From the NCBI GenBank assembly GCA_964404285.1, contig CAYOJK010000014.1, positions 1 to 64,000 on the forward strand: a stretch of 64,000 nt of DNA. Reading direction: 5' to 3'. The translations under genes and the position numbers were made by a program. Positions within the stretch are counted from its first letter, which is position 1. Each line of letters starts with the position of its first letter. The notes beneath the pieces are model-generated. The model saw nothing but the letters and a program-made list of their open reading frames with translations. It ran no database searches and was not told the DNA's origin. Below are positions 32,670 through 42,392 of the stretch, one piece after another. The DNA comes from JBASEY01 sp964404285. Lineage in GTDB: Bacteria; CSSED10-310.

Positions 32670-33846
32670 CGCGGTCGATCGTTCGTTTAAATCCTGGCAG
32701 TGAACGCTCCAGTATATCTTTGGTTACGCAATATGATAGTCTAAAATATCCTGCGCGACCGAATCCGCGACCGGGGACAACCAGTATGTTCTCCTTTTTC
32801 AATTCATCGGTAAAGGCGACCTCATCGTCGATCGGGCTTTTGGGAAACAGATAGAAAGCGCCTTCGGGTGGAACGATATCGTATCCCATTGCGCTGAGTT
32901 CTTTGACGAGCAGATCACGGTTTTCCCGATATCCTTCGATACCGACTCGATCATCGGGATCCAAGAATAGTGCACGCTGCATAAGCGCGGGTGCATTGAC
33001 GAACCCAAGAATACGGTTGCAGAACGTCAGAGCATTGACGATGGTATCTGCATTTTCGTTTTCCGGATTTACGGCGACATATCCCAGGCGTTCACCGGGA
33101 ATCACGAGTTCTTTGGAAAAGGAGGTGCAGACCAGTGTATTTTTAGAAAAATGGAACAAGCTAGGTGGATCGATGTCATAGGCGATACGTTTATAGGGTT
33201 CATCGGAGAGAATATAAATGGGGTGGCCATATTCTTGAGATTTACGGTCTATCAGTCGTCCCAGCATTGAAAGGGTCTGTTCGGAATAGACGCGGCCGGA
33301 AGGGTTATTCGGAGTATTGATGATCAGAGCCCGAACATCAGGACTCATGGATGCCTCCACAAGTGAAATATCGATATTGAAGGTAGAATCGGTTTCAACG
33401 ATGACCGGTACTGCACCGACGTTATCGATATAGTAGACGTATTCGACGAAATAAGGCGCAAAAATCAGTACTCTGTCACCGGCGTTGACAAGAGCTTTCA
33501 GGGCGACGTTCATAGCTCCGGCGGCTCCAACTGTCATCACCAAATGTTTACCTTGTAAATTGACCTGGTGATCCCGACTCAGCACTTCGGCGAGTTTCTC
33601 ACGTACATGCGGAAAACCGGCATTTGGCATATATCCATGAAGACCCGGTCCTGGGTCGTCAAGAGCTGTTCTTATTGCTTTTTTGAAGGCCTCCGGCGGT
33701 TCACCCATGGGGTTGCCAAGAGAAAAATCAAACACATTTTCCCGGCCGAATTTAGCTTTCAACAGGGCGCCTTCTTCAAACATCCGGCGTATCCATGAGC
33801 CTTTTTCCATAAAAGCCTTAATTTTTTTTGAAACAACTTCTGCCAT
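32662..33846 (-). CDS. PLP-dependent aminotransferase (class I/II)
   Basis: 394 residues from ATG 33846, seven bases after AAGGAGG; an upstream in-frame start at 33879 is less likely. Family motifs: the N-terminal FSLGNPMGEPPEAFKKA, cofactor-site MTVGAAGAMNVALKALVN, NTPNNPSGRVYS, YILSDEPYKRI, and SFSKELVIPGERLGYVAVNP with the PLP Lys. The enzyme probably transfers amino groups between amino acids and keto acids in the cytoplasm; substrate not assignable (aspartate/alanine type most likely). Last residues overlap the DUF4097 gene tail. Confidence 0.92.
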   Translation of the reverse strand: MAEVVSKKIKAFMEKGSWIRRMFEEGALLKAKFGRENVFDFSLGNPMGEPPEAFKKAIRTALDDPGPGLHGYMPNAGFPHVREKLAEVLSRDHQVNLQGKHLVMTVGAAGAMNVALKALVNAGDRVLIFAPYFVEYVYYIDNVGAVPVIVETDSTFNIDISLVEASMSPDVRALIINTPNNPSGRVYSEQTLSMLGRLIDRKSQEYGHPIYILSDEPYKRIAYDIDPPSLFHFSKNTLVCTSFSKELVIPGERLGYVAVNPENENADTIVNALTFCNRILGFVNAPALMQRALFLDPDDRVGIEGYRENRDLLVKELSAMGYDIVPPEGAFYLFPKSPIDDEVAFTDELKKENILVVPGRGFGRAGYFRLSYCVTKDILERSLPGFKRTIDRVK

Positions 33847-34093
33847 GGGTATCCTCCTTAAAAAATGGTTATTCTGCAAACTGCTGGCAGCAGTTCGGCG
33901 ATGTCACTGAGGTCCATACTAACGTAAAACAGCATGAATAACCACCTTTTATGTTAACGCAATTAGATTTCTAATTAGTGGGTAATTAACATATTTCATG
34001 TGCCATATTTATATAAAAATGTAGAAAACGATCACTCCTGAACAGTGGAAAAGAAGTTTGAAAAAGATATACGATCTGGGCTTGGTAAATATT

Positions 34094-34122
34094 TTGTGAA
34101 CGGAGTGTGTTTTATGTATGAT
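34094..34122 (+). promoter_or_regulatory. Promoter of glycosyltransferase operon
   Basis: TTGTGA (34094..34099), 17 bases, TATGAT (34117..34122), predicted start near 34129. The 247-base gap upstream also contains an AATTAGA-TTT-CTAATT inverted repeat and holds no gene. Confidence 0.45.
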
Positions 34123-34145
34123 CAAGCGAGGTAGGAGGAGACCGT

Positions 34146-35150
34146 GTGACAGCAAAAAAACAAGACTCTTGTCAATCTACCGTATCGATAGTTGCGCCGC
34201 TTTATAACGAAATTAATTGTATTGAATTATTTCATGAACGTTTAGAGAAAGTATCTGAAAACTGGCAGTGCGAACATGAAATTATTTATGTGGATGACGG
34301 TTCAGTTGATGGGACCTCTGAATTTTTACGCTCATTGCCAGACAAGAATCCACGTGTCCGCGTTGCACGGTTCACACGAAATTTTGGTCAACAAAGTGCG
34401 GTGACGGCTGGGTTTGATTTGGCGCGAGGTGATATCGTGTTGACCATCGATGTTGATTTGCAAGTCATCCCTGAGGATATACCCAGGCTGATAGAAAAGA
34501 TGGAAGAGGGGTATGATATTGTCGCTGGATATCGACCTGAGCGAAAAGAAACGTTGCTATTGAGACGGTTACCTAGCAAATTTGCCAATTTATTTTTTAA
34601 AAGAATTTTTAAACTTCCCTATCGAGATTTAGGATGTGGTATTCAAGCGTTCCGTAAAACGGTGATCGAGGGAATCGATCCTTTCAGTCCTATGTATCCT
34701 CATCGGGCAATTTATGCCTGTTGGAGAGGTGGCCGGTTTGCGGATATTCCGATTGAATACTACCCTCGAACTTTAGGGAGCGCAAAATATAACTTTTTCA
34801 AATTATTGCATTTTTTTCTGGATATACTGCTGACATTCATGCTTCGCCAGAATGAACTTCTGATTTTTTTTGTCAGTGGCGCTGTGACGGCAGGGTTGGG
34901 TTTGACAGGACTGATTACAGCAATTGTTTTGGGGCTGACTTCGACAACTGGGGCTATGCCGGTACTGGCGCTCAGCCTGTTTATGCTGTTTAGTGGGCAA
35001 ATACTGATTTTATTCGGTTTTATGAACGAAAGAATCAACAGAATCAATCATCAAATAAACAAATCGCCATTGTATGTGATCGAAACAATTTGGGGTGAGC
35101 CTATCCCATTGGGTGAAGATCATCGGCAGTCAGGAGAATCGACATCATGA
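34146..35150 (+). CDS. Family 2 glycosyltransferase with membrane tail (DPM1/ArnC-like)
   Basis: 334 residues, GTG start after GGAGGAG. GT-A domain: VSIVAPLYNEINCIELF, then YVDDGSVDGT, the DxD motif as DVD (TIDVDLQ), and DLGCGIQAFRKTV. Two C-terminal membrane spans (ELLIFFVSGAVTAGLGLTGL and a following hydrophobic stretch with LFMLFSGQILILFGFM). It transfers a sugar from a nucleotide donor to a polyprenyl phosphate or lipid on the inner membrane. First gene of a four-gene cluster, ATGA overlap with the next. Confidence 0.9.
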   Translation: MTAKKQDSCQSTVSIVAPLYNEINCIELFHERLEKVSENWQCEHEIIYVDDGSVDGTSEFLRSLPDKNPRVRVARFTRNFGQQSAVTAGFDLARGDIVLTIDVDLQVIPEDIPRLIEKMEEGYDIVAGYRPERKETLLLRRLPSKFANLFFKRIFKLPYRDLGCGIQAFRKTVIEGIDPFSPMYPHRAIYACWRGGRFADIPIEYYPRTLGSAKYNFFKLLHFFLDILLTFMLRQNELLIFFVSGAVTAGLGLTGLITAIVLGLTSTTGAMPVLALSLFMLFSGQILILFGFMNERINRINHQINKSPLYVIETIWGEPIPLGEDHRQSGESTS

Positions 35151-36571
35151 GTATTAGGAAAATAAAGCGGGTGTTGCTAATCAATCCTCCTTCATATCTA
35201 TTCAAATTATATGATAAAAAGCGGGCGGATTTTCCTTTTGGTCTGGGCTATATTTCGTCGATGCTGAAAATGGAAGGCTTTATTGTCCACGGTATCGATA
35301 CAATTCTGGAAGGATTTGATACCGAAATAGAATTAGCTCCCGGAAAATATCGATATGGAATGACGGATGATGAAATTAAAAAGGCTATCATCGAGTTCAA
35401 CCCAGATGCCGTGGGAGTATCCAATATGTTTACCAGCAATATTCCGCTGGCTATCCATACGTGTGATCTAGTCAAAGAAGTAGATCCGGATATCGTTACA
35501 CTTCTTGGAGGCCCACATGCATCGACGTTACCGGAAGATTGCCTTCGTCGTGGTCAAGTTGATTATATCGTCCTTGGAGAAGGCGATTACACCACGGGTA
35601 TATTACTCCGAGCTGTCTCCCGTGGAGCTGATCTGAGTCGCATACCTGGAATCGCTTACTTGGATTCATCCGGCAATGCCGTGATAAATCCCTTTATAGA
35701 ACCAATAAAAAATATCGATATTTTACCTTGGCCGGACAGAGAGATGTTTGATGTTTTGCGGTATTCCGAGATAGGATGCCCCCATGGTGATGATATCCAA
35801 CAAACACCGTATACGACTTTCTTGACTAGTCGGGGTTGTCCTTATCGCTGTACTTTTTGTGCGGCGCATAATGTCCATGGTCGAACATTTCGGCCACGAT
35901 CACCTAAAAATGTTTTGGACGAGCTGGAATTTCTTGTCAAAGAGAAGGGCATACGAGAAATTCATTTTGAAGACGACAATCTGACGTTTGACCCAGACCG
36001 TGCCATGCAAATTTTTCAAGGTATTATCGACCGAAAATTAAATATTGCTTGGGTTCCTAGTAGCGGGATAGCGTTTAACAAGGTTACCCGTGAACTACTG
36101 GAAAAAATGAAGGAATCAGGTTGTTATACAATCTGGGTGCCGGTCGAAAGTGGCGATTTAACCACGCTGAAACGCATGAAAAAACCGACAGCAATGAATA
36201 AATTCCGAGAATTTGTTCCAATTATCAAAGAACTGGGAATGACGGCAAAAGGACTTTTCATGTTTGGTCTGCCAGGGGAAACACGCGAACAGATGGAACG
36301 AACCTTTAAATTCGCTGAAGAATTAAAAATGGATTATGCGACATTTCCAATATTTACACCTCTTCCCGGAGCTGAGTTGTGGGATGAAGCGGTAAAAATC
36401 AATCCAGAACTCGGTAACCCCGACTACGACTGGTCTCGCCTAAAATTTGGCGTCAGCAACCTGACAATCGATGGCATGACACCTGAGGATCTGCTGAAAC
36501 TCCGTCGAAAAGTCTGGCTGAAAGTAAATTGGGGACTCGATGAAAACCAGGAACCACCGGATGGTCAGTAA
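35147..36571 (+). CDS. B12-binding-domain radical SAM enzyme
   Basis: 474 residues. The N-terminal domain (about 1-160) is the cobalamin-binding fold (RVLLINPPSYLFKLYDKKRA, GLGYISSMLKMEGFIVHGID, LLGGPHAS); the usual DxHxxG base is not present, as in class B radical SAM enzymes. The radical SAM domain has the cluster motif RGCPYRCTFCAAHNVHG and a downstream SAM pocket. Such enzymes methylate or modify lipids, antibiotics or cofactors. It starts inside the stop of the glycosyltransferase gene (ATGA), and its 3' end overlaps the lipoprotein gene by 32 bases. Probably a glycan or lipid modification step. Confidence 0.92.
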   Translation: MSIRKIKRVLLINPPSYLFKLYDKKRADFPFGLGYISSMLKMEGFIVHGIDTILEGFDTEIELAPGKYRYGMTDDEIKKAIIEFNPDAVGVSNMFTSNIPLAIHTCDLVKEVDPDIVTLLGGPHASTLPEDCLRRGQVDYIVLGEGDYTTGILLRAVSRGADLSRIPGIAYLDSSGNAVINPFIEPIKNIDILPWPDREMFDVLRYSEIGCPHGDDIQQTPYTTFLTSRGCPYRCTFCAAHNVHGRTFRPRSPKNVLDELEFLVKEKGIREIHFEDDNLTFDPDRAMQIFQGIIDRKLNIAWVPSSGIAFNKVTRELLEKMKESGCYTIWVPVESGDLTTLKRMKKPTAMNKFREFVPIIKELGMTAKGLFMFGLPGETREQMERTFKFAEELKMDYATFPIFTPLPGAELWDEAVKINPELGNPDYDWSRLKFGVSNLTIDGMTPEDLLKLRRKVWLKVNWGLDENQEPPDGQ

Positions 36572-37172
36572 ATGCCTCTTGGTTCTGGTCTGTTCTATCA
36601 TCTTGGTTTCTTGTCCAGGTTGTTCTTCTGATGAACGTGAGCTGAAAGCTTTAGAAACGCGCAGCCTGCAACCATTCATGGCTTTTATACCTGAAACCGC
36701 ATTTCCTGAAAAGATGAGTCTAGAAACCGTTACCCGCCAGATCGATAATACGGATAATCAGGTTACTTTCATTTCAGGTGATCAACTAGGAATGTCATCG
36801 TCCTTCAGCGTGGTTCAGCCAATGAGTATTAAAAACAATCACCGTTATACAGGCGTGTCTTTCTTTATTCGATCATTATCAGCGCCGTGTAAACTTCAAG
36901 CGGCGATTACCCCTGAAAACAGTCTTGATACGTTTATACACTTACAGCCCATAAACCTAATAGCAAACATCTGGCAGAAATTTGAATTGTCATTTAATGA
37001 CTTTAGCCACATATCGACATCTTTGAATGTTGATACGGATTGTTTCACTCCAATTTACTGGGATAAAATTAACTTGTTTCTGATATTTTCGAACTGTGAT
37101 AAAGAAAAACAAGGTATTGAGTGGGGACCGGTACATTTGGTGCGTCAAGATAAGTTATATCACTTTTTGTGA
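36540..37172 (+). CDS. Lipoprotein-like hypothetical protein, glycan cluster
   Basis: 210 residues, unrecognised. Signal sequence LLVLVCSIILVSCPGCSSD with cysteines at the cleavage area, so it may be lipidated and face the periplasm or the surface. The mature part is beta-rich (SFFIRSLSAPCKLQAAIT, QKFELSFNDFSHI, NLFLIFSNCDKEKQGIEWG), suggesting a jelly-roll sandwich like carbohydrate-binding modules. Start ATG 36540 lies inside the preceding gene; a start at 36561 is possible. It sits between the radical SAM and glycosyltransferase genes in one operon. Role: binding or displaying the modified glycan or lipid, by inference. Confidence 0.65.
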   Translation: MKTRNHRMVSKCLLVLVCSIILVSCPGCSSDERELKALETRSLQPFMAFIPETAFPEKMSLETVTRQIDNTDNQVTFISGDQLGMSSSFSVVQPMSIKNNHRYTGVSFFIRSLSAPCKLQAAITPENSLDTFIHLQPINLIANIWQKFELSFNDFSHISTSLNVDTDCFTPIYWDKINLFLIFSNCDKEKQGIEWGPVHLVRQDKLYHFL

Positions 37173-37193
37173 ACGGTGTGAAAGGAGCTGCCC

Positions 37194-37907
37194 TTGAAAG
37201 TTAGTGTGATTATCCCAACAAAGAATGAAGAATCAACATTAGAACCTGTTCTCAAAGGCTGCCTTGAACATGCTGATGAAGTCTTGGTGATCGATGGTCA
37301 TTCCACTGATAAAACTACTGAAATCGCCGAACGGTATGGGGTACCGGTACATTTTGATACCGGAAAAGGTAAAGGTGAAGCCATGCGTTTGGGCATAAAA
37401 CTGTTTACCGGCGATATCCTAGTATATATCGACGCGGACGGCTCACATGACCCGGAAGATATTCCTGCTATGGTGGAACCGATAAAAAATGGAACAGCGG
37501 ACATGGTTATTGGTTCACGGTTCAAAGGTGGAAGTGATGAACTTGTCGGCACTGTGAATCAACTTTTCCGTATAACAGGATCAAATATCATCACCACCTT
37601 CATTAACTATCGATGGAATGTGCGATTGACCGATACTCAAAATGGATTTCGTGCGCTATCGCGAGCAGCAGCAGAAGAACTTGACTTGAAAATCGATGGG
37701 TTTCCGATAGAAACTGAAATGGACATACAATTGCTTCAAAAGCGTTTTCGTATTAGTGAAATACCTGCCCATGAATATAAACGTAAAGGAGGCGAATCGA
37801 AAATACGGCTGTTGAAAATCTGGCATCAATATCCCATCCTATTGACCAAAACCCTTTTTCAGCCACGATATGTCGATCGGAAAATGACGATTTTCACTAA
37901 TGAATAA
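37194..37907 (+). CDS. Family 2 glycosyltransferase, DPM1-like, short
   Basis: 237 residues, TTG start at 37194 after GAAAGGAG. Motifs: SVIIPTKNEESTLEPVLKG, VIDGHSTDKTTEIA, YIDADGSHDPEDI (DxD) and DTQNGFRALSRAA. It lacks membrane helices, so it is the soluble polyprenyl-phosphate mannose-type synthase class. Second glycosyltransferase of the operon, followed by a hairpin that could end the transcript. Confidence 0.9.
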   Translation: MKVSVIIPTKNEESTLEPVLKGCLEHADEVLVIDGHSTDKTTEIAERYGVPVHFDTGKGKGEAMRLGIKLFTGDILVYIDADGSHDPEDIPAMVEPIKNGTADMVIGSRFKGGSDELVGTVNQLFRITGSNIITTFINYRWNVRLTDTQNGFRALSRAAAEELDLKIDGFPIETEMDIQLLQKRFRISEIPAHEYKRKGGESKIRLLKIWHQYPILLTKTLFQPRYVDRKMTIFTNE

Positions 37908-37911
37908 ACCT

Positions 37912-37933
37912 GTGACGCCTTTTGAAGCGTCAC
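37912..37933 (+). terminator. Hairpin at end of glycan operon
   Basis: GTGACGC, loop CTTTTGAA, GCGTCAC, then TTAAAA: a perfect seven-pair stem four bases beyond the stop codon. The U tract is poor, so it is a weak terminator candidate. The convergent recD2 gene ends 50 bases further. Confidence 0.45.
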
Positions 37934-37983
37934 TTAAAACCCACAGCTTTAAAGATGATATGTTTTCTGCGTTATCGATAGAA

Positions 37984-40140
37984 TCAAGCTTTTTTCTGCA
38001 ATCGCTCTTTTAGTAAAGTAAACCGAGCGTTTTCTTCACTGTTTTTGACAGCCAAAAGCAGCGCTTTTTTTGACCCAACCAAAACGACTAAGCGTTTTCC
38101 ACGTGTTACAGCAGTATAAAGGAGTTGTCGGCGTAACATAACAAAATGCTGGGTATGCAATGGAATTATGACACCAGGATACTCGCTGCCTTGCGATTTG
38201 TGGATGGAGGAAGCGAATGCCGGAACAATCTGTTCGATGCCTTCCGCTGGATAGAGGATCGTTCGCTTCCCAAACTGAATATAAAGATTGTTATTAGAAT
38301 CGTAGTGTATAATCCTTCCGACATCTCCATTGAAAACGTCTTGATCATAGTTGTTTTTTATTTGCATTACCTTGTCACCCAATCGAAATCCACCAGGGGC
38401 TGATATGGGTTTACCATTTGGATTCAACACATTGCGCAGAGTCTCATTCAAATTTTGGACTCCCAACAGTCCTCTATGCATTGGGCTCAAAATTTGCACA
38501 TCCGTGAGTGGGTTAATTCCCAGGTAATGTGCCATGCGATGGGGTAGGCGTTTGACGACGTCCAAGATGTCTTCCGGATTATTTTTTTCAATGAAAATAA
38601 AATCCGAATCTTTTTTATCCAGCAGGGGGAGCTCACCTTTGATAATTTTATGTGCATTCCAGACGATTCTGCTTCCTGTTTCCTGTCGATAAATTTGTTT
38701 CAATCGTATAACCGGTATGAGATTTGAATCGATGAGGTCTCCAAGAATTCTTCCTGGTCCCACACTTGGAAGTTGGTCGACATCGCCGACCCAGATAAGT
38801 CGAGTGCCTTTTTTCAGCGCTCGAAGTAGCGCCATTGCTAGCGGGGCGTCCAACATAGAGCTTTCGTCAATGATAACGACATCGGCGGTCAATGGTCGTT
38901 TAATATTGCGATTAAAGGTGTTTTTTTGTGGGATATATTCCAGTAGTCGATGAATTGTGGATGCTTCTATGCCGCTGGTTTCTGTCATTCGCTGCGCTGC
39001 ACGGCCGGTAGGGGCTGCCAGAAAAATTTTTTGATTCTGCATGATTCGAATCAACATTCTGATAAGAGTCGTTTTACCAGTTCCAGGACCACCGGTTATA
39101 ACCAGTACCGGAATATTTTGTGCAATATTCAATGCTTCCCATTGTGTCTGGTCAGCAGCTAGTCCTGTTTTGTGCAGTTCATCTTTATAAAGTTTTGAAA
39201 TATCGATATTTAGTTTTTTTATGGGTGATCGAATCAATTTTTTTAGGATATCGGCAATATTTTGTTCAACCCAGTCAAGGTTTTTATCAAAAACCATCGC
39301 TGTTCCAGATTTAGATGTTCGAAAAATGATCTCACCATCATCCCATGCAGAATCTATTGCTGTGTTAATGTGTTTCCCAGGAATTTGTAAAAGTGAAGCA
39401 CAGCGTTTGATTAATTCATGGCGCGGTAGGCACATGTGTCCTTCATCTCGAGCATTTTCCAATTCATAACGTATAGCAGCTCTCAATCGCCTGGGGTCAT
39501 CATGCGTGATTTCGAGTTGTGCAGCAACATCATCCGCTGTAATGAAGCCGATACCATTGATATCTGTTGCAAGGCGATACGGGTTTTCTCGTATCAATTG
39601 TTCGGTACAAATACCGTATTGGCGGATAATTTTTTGTGAAGTGATGGGACCAAGCTTCAGAGTACTCAAAAATACAGACGTGTCTGCTAATGCGCGTTTG
39701 TTATGCCATTCCCGGATAATGAGCGCAGATTTCTGTTTGCCTATTCCAGGAACGGTGGTCAGTTTATCCGGCGAAGAGTCAATGATATCCAAGGTTTTAT
39801 CACCAAGTTTATCCACAATTCGAGTTGCTAGGGCTGGTCCGATACCTTTGAATTGGCCTGCTAAATAACGGATCAAACCTTCTCGCGTCTCAGGGTGAAT
39901 TTCTTCCCAGTGTGTGGCTTTGAATTGTTTGCCATATTTGGGACTCTTTTCATAACGGCCGGAAAAACGGATAACCTGACCTGGTTTTATAGACCCCAGT
40001 TCTCCCATTACTATAATCCGTTTATTTTCAGGACCGGTTTTGGTTGATAGGATAGTAAAACCTGTTTCTGGATGAACAAAAACTTGTCTGTGAATTGTGG
40101 CTACGAGAGTTTCTTCGATTAGGCCTTGAGTTTGTTTCAC
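37984..40140 (-). CDS. recD2: RecD-like ATP-dependent DNA helicase (RecD2)
   Basis: 718 residues, superfamily 1 helicase of RecD2 type, free of RecBC. N-terminal OB-like part with FVHPETGFTILST, helix-hairpin-helix region with TVPGIGKQKSALI, then motor motifs: ITGGPGTGKTTLIRM (Walker A, about residue 355), VIIDESSMLDAPL (Walker B), VGDVDQLPSVGPGRIL, and the C-terminal AFASSIHKSQGSEYPGVII and YTAVTRGKRLVVLVG. It unwinds DNA 5'-3' and helps repair and resistance to oxidative or antibiotic stress. Three bases after the kinase gene stop; probably one operon. Confidence 0.95.
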   Translation of the reverse strand: MKQTQGLIEETLVATIHRQVFVHPETGFTILSTKTGPENKRIIVMGELGSIKPGQVIRFSGRYEKSPKYGKQFKATHWEEIHPETREGLIRYLAGQFKGIGPALATRIVDKLGDKTLDIIDSSPDKLTTVPGIGKQKSALIIREWHNKRALADTSVFLSTLKLGPITSQKIIRQYGICTEQLIRENPYRLATDINGIGFITADDVAAQLEITHDDPRRLRAAIRYELENARDEGHMCLPRHELIKRCASLLQIPGKHINTAIDSAWDDGEIIFRTSKSGTAMVFDKNLDWVEQNIADILKKLIRSPIKKLNIDISKLYKDELHKTGLAADQTQWEALNIAQNIPVLVITGGPGTGKTTLIRMLIRIMQNQKIFLAAPTGRAAQRMTETSGIEASTIHRLLEYIPQKNTFNRNIKRPLTADVVIIDESSMLDAPLAMALLRALKKGTRLIWVGDVDQLPSVGPGRILGDLIDSNLIPVIRLKQIYRQETGSRIVWNAHKIIKGELPLLDKKDSDFIFIEKNNPEDILDVVKRLPHRMAHYLGINPLTDVQILSPMHRGLLGVQNLNETLRNVLNPNGKPISAPGGFRLGDKVMQIKNNYDQDVFNGDVGRIIHYDSNNNLYIQFGKRTILYPAEGIEQIVPAFASSIHKSQGSEYPGVIIPLHTQHFVMLRRQLLYTAVTRGKRLVVLVGSKKALLLAVKNSEENARFTLLKERLQKKA

Positions 40141-40143
40141 ACG

Positions 40144-41394
40144 TTACAATTTCAAGTGATGTAATGCCAGGATCATCTCGTTCATATCCTGAAAACGATC
40201 AATGGGTTGTCGACGCATAGCTGTCATAATGAGGTGTTCTAAAGAGCGTGGAAAGTTAGGGTTCATTGCCGAGGGTAATAGCGCGTTACCCTCGAGATGT
40301 AATTGGATTTTTTCCATTACAGTCTTGCCTTCATAGGGAAGCACCCCTGTAAAGGCTTCGTACATGACGATACCCGTCGAATAGATATCGATGCGTGGGT
40401 CCGCATAGTTGCATCCTGCCTGGGTTGTTTCAGGAGCCATATAGTCCGGTGTTCCAATCGAAAGCTCAGTAGTGTTTTTCAACATTGCTCCTGCCGCAGT
40501 GGCGATTCCAAAGTCCGCTACTTTAGCCAGACCGGCTTTCGTTACCAGTATATTCTGAGGTTTTATATCCCGATGCACAATCCCGATTTGGTGGGCCGCC
40601 TGAAGCGCATGTGCAACTTGTATAAATATTTTTAGCAAATCAGCATGGCTGATTCCCCAGTTATTATAGATATAATGGTTTAAATCTGTTCCCTTGATAA
40701 ACTCCATTGTGATGTAGTGAATACCACCGCTTTGACCAACATCATGCACCCTGACGACGTTTTTGTGAGCGACTTTTCGGGAGAGCCTGACTTCTCGAAG
40801 GAATGTCTCTAATAGCTCTTCAGCAATTTCAGGGTTCAAGAATAATATTTTGATCGCAATTGTTTCTTCAAGGCGTCGATCATAGGCACGAAAAACTGCT
40901 CCCTGGCCACCCTTCCCAATGCGCTCCATAAGTTCATAGCGGCTATCCAAAACATCTCCAACTTTCAATGACCGTGGATCTAAAGCATGTTTGGGGGCTG
41001 GTGGACGAGCATCCAGAATACTATCTATTCTTTTGACAACATCTTTAGGTTGAGCCAAATGCTTAACCAGAAAATCGATCGCTCCCAATTTATTGGCCGC
41101 TCTACGCAATTCAAAGTCATCCTTAGGAGACAGAACCAACATGGGAATTTTGTTATTGGAAGCTTTGGGGCCACGGATATGTTCCATGAGAGCAATACCG
41201 TTATTTCGAGAATTGATTGGATTGACCAATACCAAGTCCGGCGTCGTTTTTTGTACGAGCATGACATACTCTTCGATATTATTTGCCAAAAGGACGTTGT
41301 AACCACGACCCATTAGAAGATTCTGATACACACGCTGATGTAATTTATATTCTTCAATTATCACTATTGTTCTCATCGGCGTGGCCATCCCCAT
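40144..41394 (-). CDS. Ser/Thr protein kinase with degenerate receiver domain
   Basis: 416 residues. The N-terminal domain (about 7-125) folds like a response-regulator receiver, but the phosphoacceptor Asp is Asn (LVLVNP, N58); the acidic pair is EE (14-15), while S89 and K111 are kept. The kinase domain (153-416) is complete: glycine loop RIGKGGQGAVFRAY, IAIKIL with K182, HRDIKPQN (274-281), DFG (294-296), and APE as MAPETTQ. So it can phosphorylate, but the receiver cannot be phosphorylated normally and may act as a docking or dimerisation module. It starts an operon with recD2. Confidence 0.92.
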   Translation of the reverse strand: MGMATPMRTIVIIEEYKLHQRVYQNLLMGRGYNVLLANNIEEYVMLVQKTTPDLVLVNPINSRNNGIALMEHIRGPKASNNKIPMLVLSPKDDFELRRAANKLGAIDFLVKHLAQPKDVVKRIDSILDARPPAPKHALDPRSLKVGDVLDSRYELMERIGKGGQGAVFRAYDRRLEETIAIKILFLNPEIAEELLETFLREVRLSRKVAHKNVVRVHDVGQSGGIHYITMEFIKGTDLNHYIYNNWGISHADLLKIFIQVAHALQAAHQIGIVHRDIKPQNILVTKAGLAKVADFGIATAAGAMLKNTTELSIGTPDYMAPETTQAGCNYADPRIDIYSTGIVMYEAFTGVLPYEGKTVMEKIQLHLEGNALLPSAMNPNFPRSLEHLIMTAMRRQPIDRFQDMNEMILALHHLKL

Positions 41395-41606
41395 CGAATC
41401 AACCGGTTAGATCATGTCTATCCCAAACTATTGTAGTAAATTCGTCTTCCTTAGTCAAAGAAACAAACTGAAGACAGGCTGTATTATAGCACAGTGAACA
41501 GCAGCTTCCAAAAAAACAACAGAAACTCAACCCATTGTCTTGCGTGTATATAATAACAATGCTATTTTTTATTCTCAGAGAGAAACTGGATAGGAGAATT
41601 GAAACG

Positions 41607-42209
41607 ATGAACATCCAAAAGTTACACATCAAACAAGGCGATGGTCGGGTTGCAGAACTGGCTATCCGACATCGTACAACAAGGGATCACAATGATATAA
41701 TTGCGCTTTATCAAACGGTTTCAGAGGAAGAGCAGGATTTTTTTACGATCGATGTATGTGATCCCAAAGTGTGTTCTCAATGGTTTGAGCCCAACGAGTT
41801 TATCGAAACATTGGCGCTGGTTGCAGTGGTTGACGCTCAGATTGTTGGAGAAGCCGTTTTGGTTCGCCAGAAAGATACTAAAATATCTCATGTCGGAACA
41901 GTGAGGTTCTATGTTCATCCCCAATGGCGAAAGCATGGTATTGGCTCCGCATTGATTACATCGTTGTTTACAGAATCACTAAATATCGGCATCGAAAAAA
42001 TCTCCGTTTCAATTCCAGAGCCAGGAAATCGTCAATTTAAAGCGATTTTAACCAAATCCGGGTTTTCTCAAGAAGCCATATTGAAAAACCATTTTCGGGC
42101 ATCGACAGGCGTGAAACAAAACATCGTAATTTACGGCAGAGATTTGGAAGAACTCTGGAACAGCATAACCGATTGGCTTGGAAATTATGGCCGAGCTATG
42201 GAATATTGA
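41607..42209 (+). CDS. GNAT-family N-acetyltransferase
   Basis: 200 residues from ATG 41607 (a longer frame from 41535 lacks a site). GNAT core: ITRDHNDIIALYQTVSEEE-type helix, then VGTVRFYVHPQWRKHGIGSALITSL with the acetyl-CoA loop (R/Q-xx-G-x-G/A as WRKHGIGSAL), and KISVSIPEPGNRQFKAILTKSGF. Substrate unknown, with loose similarity to PatZ-type protein acetyltransferases at the C-terminus. It begins a plus-strand block with the ferritin genes, 180 bases apart. Confidence 0.85.
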   Translation: MNIQKLHIKQGDGRVAELAIRHRTTRDHNDIIALYQTVSEEEQDFFTIDVCDPKVCSQWFEPNEFIETLALVAVVDAQIVGEAVLVRQKDTKISHVGTVRFYVHPQWRKHGIGSALITSLFTESLNIGIEKISVSIPEPGNRQFKAILTKSGFSQEAILKNHFRASTGVKQNIVIYGRDLEELWNSITDWLGNYGRAMEY

Positions 42210-42392
42210 TCAAATTCTAACATTTTTTATCTATTTGACCCGATTTATCGACTAATATTTAAACTCAAAATGTGATAACCAGTAAAAAGCTTTTTTAAGG
42301 ATCGAGAAAAAAATCGTAACCTTTTTGCTCTTTTCAATTCTTATTAGGAGGTGGATTCTGTTAGAAAAACTATAGAGGAAAGGATCGAGGAT

